Assembly: GCA_947649215.1 (NCBI GenBank)
Contig: CANSQW010000035.1
Location: 1-8,769, forward strand
DNA length: 8,769 bases
Direction: 5' to 3'
Source of the DNA: an uncultured bacterium
GTDB lineage: Bacteria > Actinomycetota > Coriobacteriia > Coriobacteriales > Eggerthellaceae
The notes under the pieces are model-generated. The model saw only the letters and a list, made by a program, of their open reading frames with translations. It had not been told where the DNA came from and ran no database searches. Positions within the stretch are counted from its first letter, which is position 1, and every line of letters begins with the position of its first letter. A program made the translations under genes and the position numbers. Below are positions 1-5,401 of the stretch, piece by piece.

Positions 1-29
1 GCGCGGCCCCGCCCCGCGCCGCGCGGTGC

Positions 30-35
30 TACGAT
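30..35 (+). promoter_or_regulatory. Possible extended -10 promoter for serC
   Basis: TACGAT at 30-35 is preceded by TG at 27-28, giving the TGnTAnnnT pattern of an extended -10 element. A start of transcription near position 42 would leave a leader of about 60 nt before serC. No convincing -35 hexamer is seen in the very GC-rich upstream bases, and the window begins only 29 bases earlier. The leader also contains a GC hairpin (GGCCGC 61-66 pairing with GCGGCC 72-77). Confidence 0.3.
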
Positions 36-100
36 AGCCTTCGGTATCCCGTACAGGAGGGGCCGCCCGGCGCGGCCGCACAGGAGACGAAGGAGCGAAC

Positions 101-1183
101 ATGGGTAGGGTTTACAACTTTTCGGCGGGCCCGGCGGTGCTGCCCGAGGACGTGCTGCGTCAGGCTGCGGCCGAGATGCTCGACTATGACGGCACCGGCA
201 TGTCCGTCATGGAGATGAGCCATCGCTCCAAGCCCTTCGCGGGCATCATCGAGACGGCCGAGGCCGACCTGCGCGAGCTTCTCTCCATCCCCGAGAACTA
301 CCAGGTGCTCTTCCTCCAGGGCGGCGCCACCCAGCAGTTCGCGGCCATCCCCATGAACCTCATGCAGAACAAGGTGGCCGACTACATCGTGTCCGGCTCC
401 TGGTCCAAGAAGGCGTTCAAGGAGGCCAAGCTCTACGGCGACGCCCGCTGCGTGGCCTCGTCTGAGGACGAGAACTTCTCCTACGTGCCCGACGTGGACG
501 CCCTGTCGTTCTCGCCGGACGCCGACTACGTCTACATCTGCCAGAACGAGACCATCTACGGCACCCGCTATCCCAAGCTCCCCGACACCGGCGACATCCC
601 GCTTGTGACCGACGTGAGCTCCATGTTCCTCTCCGAGCCGATGGACGTGTCGAAGTTCGGCATCGTCTACGGCGGCGTGCAGAAGAACATCGGACCGGCC
701 GGCGTGACCATCGTCATCGTCCGCGACGACCTCGTGCGCGAGGACGTGCTGCCCTTCACCCCCTCCATCATGCGCTACACCACCCAGGTGAAGGCCAAGT
801 CGCTCTCCAACACGCCGCCCGCCTACGGCATCTACATCTGCGGCCTCGTGTTCAAGTGGCTCAAGGCCCAGGGCGGCCTGGCGGCCATGAAGGCCCGAAA
901 CGAGGAGAAGGCGGCCATCCTCTACGACTACCTCGACCAGTCTCAGCTGTTCAAGGCGACGGCCCGCACGGAGGACCGCTCGCTCATGAACGTGCCGTTC
1001 GTCACCGGCTCCGATGAGCTCGACGCGCTGTTCGTGGCCGAGGCCAAGTCCCACGGCATCGAGTCCATCAAGGGCCATCGCTCCGTCGGCGGCATGCGCG
1101 CGAGCATCTACAACGCCATGCCGAAGGCCGGCGTGGAGGCGCTTGTCGCCTACATGGCCGAGTTCGAGAAGGCCCACGCGTAG
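101..1183 (+). CDS. serC: Phosphoserine aminotransferase SerC
   Basis: This cytoplasmic PLP enzyme converts 3-phosphohydroxypyruvate and glutamate to O-phosphoserine and 2-oxoglutarate, the second step of serine synthesis; in many bacteria it also acts in pyridoxal phosphate synthesis. The product is 360 aa, the usual SerC length. It opens with the family signature YNFSAGPAVLP (5-15). MSHRS (39-43) holds the His-Arg pair that contacts the substrate carboxylate, and GGATQQF (74-80) is the PLP phosphate-binding loop. The Schiff-base lysine is K195 in GGVQKNIGPAG. The ATG at 101 is preceded by AAGGAG (90-95) at 5-nt spacing, and the N-terminus matches the family, so the start is secure. The gene stands alone here, with no serA or serB beside it, and a strong terminator follows within 30 bases. 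No truncation or anomaly is seen. Confidence 0.97.
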   Translation: MGRVYNFSAGPAVLPEDVLRQAAAEMLDYDGTGMSVMEMSHRSKPFAGIIETAEADLRELLSIPENYQVLFLQGGATQQFAAIPMNLMQNKVADYIVSGSWSKKAFKEAKLYGDARCVASSEDENFSYVPDVDALSFSPDADYVYICQNETIYGTRYPKLPDTGDIPLVTDVSSMFLSEPMDVSKFGIVYGGVQKNIGPAGVTIVIVRDDLVREDVLPFTPSIMRYTTQVKAKSLSNTPPAYGIYICGLVFKWLKAQGGLAAMKARNEEKAAILYDYLDQSQLFKATARTEDRSLMNVPFVTGSDELDALFVAEAKSHGIESIKGHRSVGGMRASIYNAMPKAGVEALVAYMAEFEKAHA

Positions 1184-1209
1184 GCCGAGGCCGACAGCGA
1201 CCAACCGAG

Positions 1210-1250
1210 GGAGGGGCGGGCGCCGCAAGGCGTGCCGCCCCTCCTGTTTT
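1210..1250 (+). terminator. Intrinsic terminator of serC
   Basis: A perfect 10-bp stem (GGAGGGGCGG 1210-1219 with CCGCCCCTCC 1235-1244) continues, after a small internal bulge, into a 4-bp stem (CGCC 1221-1224 with GGCG 1229-1232) capped by a GCAA tetraloop (1225-1228). TGTTTT follows at 1245-1250. It lies 26 bases after the serC stop, as expected for Rho-independent termination. Confidence 0.88.
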
Positions 1251-1264
1251 CCGGCAAGGCCGGG

Positions 1265-1293
1265 CGCTCCGGCGTGTCAGGCGCGCCGGAGCG
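1265..1293. other. GC-rich hairpin next to repeat copy A
   Basis: CGCTCCGGCG (1265-1274) and CGCCGGAGCG (1284-1293) are perfect 10-bp inverted repeats around a 9-nt loop. Only GTTTCT follows, so it is at best a weak backup terminator. It ends one base before the 161-bp repeat copy A begins, so it could also belong to that element's left boundary. Confidence 0.5.
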
Positions 1294-1294
1294 G

Positions 1295-1455
1295 TTTCTG
1301 GCCATTTTCACCACGGTTTACGCAGGCGCGCCCAGGCCTTCGCGCGATTGTTTTCCGAGAGAAACTTCTGACCTGGGGAAAGGTGGGCGGATGGGGAGCG
1401 TAGGCCGCTGAGAAGAGGCTCCGGTAGCGTAAACCATGGTGAAAATGGCCAGAAA
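1295..1455. repeat. 161-bp structured intergenic repeat, copy A
   Basis: The element starts TTTCTGGCCA and ends TGGCCAGAAA. Its 29-nt terminal arms (1295-1323 and 1427-1455) are inverted repeats matching at 28 of 29 positions; the one difference becomes a G-U pair if read as minus-strand RNA. The 103-nt interior holds a centre (1348-1381) shared with copy B at 31 of 34 positions, including AACTTCTGACCTGGGGAAA (1363-1381). A short internal hairpin is possible on the left (CGCGC 1327-1331 with GCGCG 1342-1346) and another on the right (GGAGC 1395-1399 with GCTCC 1418-1422). No open frame inside looks coding and no transposase is present. It could be a MITE-like or ERIC-like interspersed repeat, a recombination or protein-binding site, or a structured RNA; sequence alone does not decide. 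I do not recognise it as a named family. Confidence 0.85.
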
Positions 1456-1564
1456 TCGCTCTCGGGGGGGGGTGAGACGGGCCATCTGCCCGCCCGTCCG
1501 CGCCAGCGAAAAGCGCGCGGCAACCGCTGGGGAGTTTGGCGGGTCGCGCGTGCGGGGACTGGCG

Positions 1565-1570
1565 TAAAAT
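1565..1570 (+). promoter_or_regulatory. Possible -10 box for the SulP gene
   Basis: TAAAAT at 1565-1570 matches the sigma-70 -10 consensus TATAAT at five of six positions and stands out in GC-rich DNA. No good -35 hexamer lies at 16-18 nt spacing. A start near 1577 would give a leader of about 108 nt before the ATG at 1685. That leader contains competing stem options: CCGATGC (1622-1628) with GCATCGG (1638-1644), or TCGTCGC (1633-1639) with GCGACGA (1664-1670). Confidence 0.35.
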
Positions 1571-1684
1571 GGCGAGCCCTGCCCCGTGCAGGAACACCAC
1601 CCAGAGCAAAGGCGCCTCTTCCCGATGCCGTGTCGTCGCATCGGCGGGGACGCTGCGCCGTCAGCGACGATCCTGAGGAACCCC

Positions 1685-3379
1685 ATGCAGCGCGATAAGA
1701 TCAAGCCGATTCTGTTCAGCATCATCAAGCACACGCCCAAGGAGGAGATGCGGCGCCAGGTGCCCCGGGACATCCTCTCGGGCATCATGGTGGCCGTGGT
1801 GGCGCTGCCGCTGTCCATCGCGCTGGGCATCGCGTCGGGGGTCGGCCCTGAGCAGGGGCTCTACACCGCCATCGTCGCCGGCTTCGTCATTGCGCTGCTC
1901 GGGGGCAGCCGCGTGCAGGTGGCCGGCCCCACGGCCGCCTTCGCCGCCATCGTCGCCGGCATCGTGGCATCGGATGGCATGGAGGGGCTGGTGGCGGCCA
2001 CGCTCATCGCCGGCGTGCTGCTCATGGCCATGGGCTTCCTCAAGCTGGGCGTCATCATCCGCTACGTTCCCTACACCATCACCACCGGCTTCACGGCGGG
2101 CATCGCGGTGACGCTCGTCATCGGCCAGCTGCGCGACTTCTTCGGGCTCACCTACCCTGCGGGCATGTCGACCGTCGAGACGGTCGACAAGCTCGAGGCG
2201 GCGGCCATGAGCCTGGGCACGGTGAATCCCCAGGCCCTTGCCGTGGGCCTGGTGTGCCTGGTCGTCCTGTTCGGCTGGCCGCGCATCAGCCGCCGCGTCC
2301 CCGGCTCGCTCGTCGCGCTCGCCGTGGGCGTGGCGCTTGTGAGCGGGCTCGGCTTGGACGTGAGCACCATCGGCGACCTCTACGTGGTGAGCGGCGGCGT
2401 GCCCGAGTTCCACCTGCCGCAGCTGAGCCTGGAGCTGTTCCGCGACCAGCTGGCCAACGGCGTCACCATCGCCATTCTCGCCGCCATCGAGTCGCTGCTC
2501 TCGTGCGTGGTGGCCGACTCGATGATCAGCTCGCACCACCGCTGCAACATGGAGCTCGTGGCGCAGGGCGCTGGCAACATCGCCTCGGTGCTGTTCGGCG
2601 GCATCCCCGCGACGGGCGCCATCGCCCGTACCGCGGCCAACGTGAAGAACGGCGGCCGCACGCCCATCGCGGCCATGACCCATGCGGTGGTGCTGCTCGC
2701 GGTGCTGGCCTTCCTCATGCCGTATGCCGCCTACATCCCCATGCCCACCATCGCGGCCATCTTGGTTCACGTCGCCTACAACATGTCGGGCTGGCGCAAC
2801 TTCGCGTATGTGTGCAAGACCGCCTCGCGCGGCGCGGTGGCCACGATGCTCATCACCTTCGCGCTCACCGTCGTCTTCGATCTGGTGGTGGCCATCGGCG
2901 TGGGCATGCTCATCACCGTGGTGCTCGTGCTCAAGATGGTGAGCGAGGAGACCGAGGTCAAGGGCTGGCGCTACTACTGCGACGAGAACTCGGAGGTCAC
3001 CCACTTGCGCGAGCTGCCCAAGAGCGTGCGCGTCTACGAGATCAACGGGCCCTTGTTCTTCGGCATGACCGAGCGCATCGGCGACATCTCGGTGAAGGAG
3101 TTCACCAAGTACCTGATCATCCGCATGCGGGGCGTGCCCTCGCTCGACGCGTCGGGCATGAACGCGCTCGAGAACCTCCACGCCTACTGCAGCAAGAACG
3201 GGGTGAGCCTCATCATCTCCCACGCCAACGAGCAGCCGATGAAGACCATGCGCCGCGCCGGCTTCGTGGACCTGGTGGGGGAGGACCACTTCCGCGGCAA
3301 CATCGACGACGCCATCGCGTTCGCCCGTCAGCTGCTCGACGAGGAGGAGCGCGCCGGGAAGCCGGCGGCGCGGGGCTAG
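1685..3379 (+). CDS. SulP-family anion transporter with STAS domain
   Basis: This is a cytoplasmic-membrane anion carrier of the SulP/SLC26 family. Members move sulfate, bicarbonate or dicarboxylates by proton or sodium symport or by exchange; the substrate here cannot be assigned. The 564-aa product has hydrophobic segments across about residues 28-418. SulP hallmarks include GGSRVQVAGPTAAF (73-86), ESLLSCVVADSM (269-280) and GNIASVLFGGIPATGAIART (297-316). A C-terminal STAS domain (about 440-552) carries SLDASGMNALENL (486-498), matching the DxSG loop. The ATG at 1685 has GAGGA at 1675-1679 with 5-nt spacing, and SulP homology begins right after it. The frame is open upstream to an ATG at 1586, but that extension is Pro/Arg-rich and not SulP-like. 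The gene is monocistronic: its own terminator follows, and 161-bp repeats flank it on both sides. No carbonic anhydrase or sulfate-assimilation gene is nearby to suggest a substrate. Confidence 0.93.
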   Translation: MQRDKIKPILFSIIKHTPKEEMRRQVPRDILSGIMVAVVALPLSIALGIASGVGPEQGLYTAIVAGFVIALLGGSRVQVAGPTAAFAAIVAGIVASDGMEGLVAATLIAGVLLMAMGFLKLGVIIRYVPYTITTGFTAGIAVTLVIGQLRDFFGLTYPAGMSTVETVDKLEAAAMSLGTVNPQALAVGLVCLVVLFGWPRISRRVPGSLVALAVGVALVSGLGLDVSTIGDLYVVSGGVPEFHLPQLSLELFRDQLANGVTIAILAAIESLLSCVVADSMISSHHRCNMELVAQGAGNIASVLFGGIPATGAIARTAANVKNGGRTPIAAMTHAVVLLAVLAFLMPYAAYIPMPTIAAILVHVAYNMSGWRNFAYVCKTASRGAVATMLITFALTVVFDLVVAIGVGMLITVVLVLKMVSEETEVKGWRYYCDENSEVTHLRELPKSVRVYEINGPLFFGMTERIGDISVKEFTKYLIIRMRGVPSLDASGMNALENLHAYCSKNGVSLIISHANEQPMKTMRRAGFVDLVGEDHFRGNIDDAIAFARQLLDEEERAGKPAARG

Positions 3380-3416
3380 CCATCGGGCTCGGGCGGCCGC
3401 TGCCGTGAGCGATGGC
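3379..3416. other. Imperfect stem-loop at the SulP gene stop codon
   Basis: GCCATCG (3379-3385) pairs with CGATGGC (3410-3416), enclosing shorter GC pairings. There is no T-run, so it is not an intrinsic terminator itself. It may protect the transcript's 3' end just before the terminator hairpin that follows. Confidence 0.35.
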
Positions 3417-3420
3417 GGTA

Positions 3421-3450
3421 GGCTGGCGGGGGCGTCGCCGGCCCTTTTCT
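3421..3450 (+). terminator. Intrinsic terminator of the SulP gene
   Basis: GGCTGGCG (3421-3428) pairs with CGCCGGCC (3436-3443) in an 8-bp stem with one G-U pair and a 7-nt loop. CTTTTCT follows at 3444-3450. It sits 41 bases after the stop codon and only 3 bases before repeat copy B. Confidence 0.75.
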
Positions 3451-3453
3451 GGA

Positions 3454-3614
3454 TTTCTGGCCAATTTCGCCGCGGTTTACGCAGCGCCACCGGCGTGTGG
3501 ACGGCTTTGTTCTCCTAGAGTAACTTCTGACCTGGGGAAACGAGTTCGGCAGGGAGGGCGGAGGCGGTCGCGGCTACCCGCGCTCGCGTAAACCATAGCG
3601 AAATGGGCCAGAAA
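3454..3614. repeat. 161-bp structured intergenic repeat, copy B
   Basis: This second copy has exactly the same length and orientation as copy A, at a constant offset of 2159 bases with no gaps. Its arms (3454-3482 and 3586-3614) match as inverted repeats at 25 of 29 positions. The centre (3507-3540) matches copy A at 31 of 34, ending with the identical AACTTCTGACCTGGGGAAA (3522-3540). The interior segments on either side of the centre (3483-3506 and 3541-3585) resemble copy A no better than chance. Each still has a possible local hairpin: CCAC 3487-3490 with GTGG 3497-3500, and CGCGG 3569-3573 with CCGCG 3578-3582. The copy lies between convergent genes, just past the SulP terminator. No clear target-site duplication is seen. 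Confidence 0.85.
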
Positions 3615-3749
3615 CTCCGGATTTAGCGGCCACCCCGCCGCCTGCGCCTGCCTCCCGGGCGGCTGCTCGCTCGCAGCAAGCGGCCGCGACCGCCGCCCCG
3701 CCGCCGGAGCCTCGGAGCACCCTCCAAGTTCCCGGTCGCCGCCGGGGGG
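3615..3749. other. GC-rich intergenic stretch downstream of the luxR-type gene
   Basis: These 135 bases lie between repeat copy B and the end of the minus-strand regulator gene. I see no gene here. Small hairpins exist (GCTGC 3662-3666 with GCAGC 3673-3677; CCCGG 3731-3735 with CCGGG 3742-3746), but neither has a T-run on the minus strand. No intrinsic terminator for the regulator gene can be identified. Confidence 0.5.
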
Positions 3750-5219
3750 CTACTCCGACTCGGTCGCCGTCTGCGCCTCCACGGCGTCGAGCAGCTCCTC
3801 GCGCGAGCCGATGCCCATCTTGCGGTAGATGTTGTAGACGTGGGTCTTCACCGTGTGGCTCGAGATGCAGAGCTTGTTCTGGATGTGCTCGACGCCGCGC
3901 CCCTTGGCCAGCAGCATGAACACCTCGGTCTCGCGGGCCGAGAGCCCCGCCTTGCGTGCCACCGACTCGCAGCGCGCGTGCCAGTGGCCCTGCTCCGGCT
4001 CGCCGGCGTTCGGCTCCTCCGCGGCGCGCCCGCCCTGGCCGGCCAGCGGCGCCACGGCGGCGAACGTGATGAACAGCGCGAGCACCACCACGAGGCCGAG
4101 CGCGGCAGCCGAGAGCATGGCGTAGTCCATCACCCCCGATGACGTGGCCAGAAGCCCGATGACGTGCCCGAGCGCGAGCCCCAGGTACAGGCAGGCCTGC
4201 GCCGACGCCGTCAGGTGCACGCGCGAGGCGCGATGCCGCTCGGCCAGGGTGAGGGCCAGGTCGATCCCCACGGCCTCGAAGAACGCGTAGCAGCCCAGGA
4301 GCAGCAGGTTGCACGCCGCCGAGGGAAGCCCCTGCAAAAACGACATGGGAATGAGCGCGATGATGAGCACGGGGAACATGAGCCTGAAGCTGCTCGCCTG
4401 CTGGATGCGGTCGCCCAGGTAGCGCAGCCCGAGCCAGGCCGCGGTCGCCCCGAGCACGAGCGCGCAGGCGATGCCGGTGTAGAGCGGCTCGCTGCCGGCT
4501 ATCTGGGTGGTGGATCCGATGCCCAGGCCGAACACCACGCCGTAGGCCACCGATATCCCCTTGAACGACGCCGCCCAGCGAGCGCGCCCGCGCGACTCGG
4601 CAAGCGGCACGAAGGCCGCGGGCACCACGGCGGCGTCGGTCTCCAGCAGGTGGAGCACCGCCAGGCTCAGCAGCGGGCACACGCACAGAAGCCCGATGTT
4701 GAAGGGGAACGGCAGCAGGTTCATCACAAGGTAGGCCGGCGCGCCGAGCGCCATGGCGCCCACGAGGCTCGCCGTGCGCTGGCGGGCCGGGAGGGCCGCC
4801 AGGAGCTCGGTCCACAGCATGAGCAGGCAGGCGAGCCCGGCGCCGGCCAGGCCCCAGGCCGCGCAGTCGAAGGCGAGTGGCATGGTCATCCCGAGCGAGT
4901 GCGACGTGAGCGAGGCCACGGCGGCCACCACCGAGAACACGCCCACGGCCGCCTTCTGCACCCGGGCGCCGCGCTCGGATGCCGCCGCGTCGGCGCGGCG
5001 CGCCACCACCACGCACGTGACGCCCGATCCGAGCAGGAACACGACGCGCAGGAACAGGTGGTACCAGAGCACCTCGATGCCGCCGTCCATGAACGAGTTG
5101 CGCATCAGCATGGTGAAGAAGCACGCCCAGTAGAGGGCCAGGCCGCACGCGGTGGTGAAGATCATGGGGCCGTTGAGGCTCTGACCTGGCTCAACAGGCT
5201 CACTCATACGTTTTTCCAT
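3750..5219 (-). CDS. Membrane-bound LuxR-type transcriptional regulator (12-TM sensor + HTH)
   Basis: The 489-aa protein joins a polytopic membrane domain to a DNA-binding domain. About twelve hydrophobic segments lie between residues 19 and 393, resembling a major-facilitator-like fold. A charged linker (about 394-424) leads to a canonical GerE/LuxR helix-turn-helix at 425-482. That domain includes GLSARETEVFMLLAKGRG (425-442) and the recognition region SSHTVKTHVYNIYRKMGI (453-470). There is no receiver domain or autoinducer-binding domain, so the membrane part is the likely sensor. Regulators of this build are numerous in Eggerthellaceae and often sit beside reductase or dehydroxylase operons. 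The ATG at 5219 is preceded on the minus strand by AGAGGGG (5234-5228) at 8-nt spacing; a second Met at residue 5 lacks a comparable site. The gene diverges from the Mo-enzyme operon across 182 bases, suggesting it controls that operon. Ligand unknown. Confidence 0.92.
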   Translation of the reverse strand: MEKRMSEPVEPGQSLNGPMIFTTACGLALYWACFFTMLMRNSFMDGGIEVLWYHLFLRVVFLLGSGVTCVVVARRADAAASERGARVQKAAVGVFSVVAAVASLTSHSLGMTMPLAFDCAAWGLAGAGLACLLMLWTELLAALPARQRTASLVGAMALGAPAYLVMNLLPFPFNIGLLCVCPLLSLAVLHLLETDAAVVPAAFVPLAESRGRARWAASFKGISVAYGVVFGLGIGSTTQIAGSEPLYTGIACALVLGATAAWLGLRYLGDRIQQASSFRLMFPVLIIALIPMSFLQGLPSAACNLLLLGCYAFFEAVGIDLALTLAERHRASRVHLTASAQACLYLGLALGHVIGLLATSSGVMDYAMLSAAALGLVVVLALFITFAAVAPLAGQGGRAAEEPNAGEPEQGHWHARCESVARKAGLSARETEVFMLLAKGRGVEHIQNKLCISSHTVKTHVYNIYRKMGIGSREELLDAVEAQTATESE

Positions 5220-5401
5220 AGACGCGTCCCCTCTGGCATCAACCGATAGTCGCGACCGTCCGGCGCCGGCTTTCAGGCCAGCAGCCGATGGCGCCCCCTC
5301 CTGCGCCGACGGTAAGGTGCCCCCAGGTTAGCGGAGCCGTCACCCCGGCGCAACGGGGAATCGAGGCGCTCCGCCCGAGTCTCTCAAGACGGGAGGAAGG
5401 T
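5220..5401. promoter_or_regulatory. Divergent control region between the regulator and the Mo-enzyme operon
   Basis: This 182-base region must hold promoters for both directions. I find no convincing sigma-70 -35/-10 pair for the rightward operon, which fits activator-dependent expression. Several inverted repeats could be operators: GCGCCGACGG (5303-5312) is matched by CCGTC (5337-5341) and GGCGC (5347-5351); CCCCG (5343-5347) pairs with CGGGG (5354-5358); and the palindrome GGCGCC occurs at 5262-5267 and 5290-5295. In DNA this GC-rich, such matches are expected by chance, so none is assigned. The ribosome-binding site for the rightward gene is GGAGG at 5392-5396. Confidence 0.55.

Noticed and set aside
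1295..1455. Integron attC site interpretation of the repeat
   Set aside because: The ends lack the attC RYYYAAC / GTTRRRY consensus, no integrase is present, and the second copy is not at a cassette-like boundary with short genes.
1464..1472. Run of nine G residues as a phase-variation tract
   Set aside because: It is intergenic and far from the -10 box of the SulP gene; no evidence that its length would alter expression.
1586..1684. Upstream in-frame extension of the SulP gene from the ATG at 1586
   Set aside because: The added 33 residues are not SulP-like, and a well-spaced GAGGA precedes the ATG at 1685.
3451..3624. GGATTT at 3451-3456 and 3619-3624 as a target-site duplication around copy B
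   Set aside because: The left copy overlaps the element's own TTT end, the right copy is four bases outside the other end, and copy A shows nothing equivalent.
4145..4153. TGGCCAGAA, resembling the repeat's right end, inside the regulator gene
   Set aside because: Isolated match within coding sequence, with no partner arm at the expected distance.
5180..5189. TCTGACCTGG, a 10-base match to the repeat core, inside the regulator gene
   Set aside because: It lies in codons of the N-terminus with no arms or other repeat parts around it; likely chance.
5288..5401. Upstream in-frame start of the Mo-enzyme gene, possibly encoding a signal peptide
   Set aside because: The 38-residue extension has no twin-arginine motif followed by a hydrophobic stretch, and GGAGG sits correctly before the ATG at 5402.
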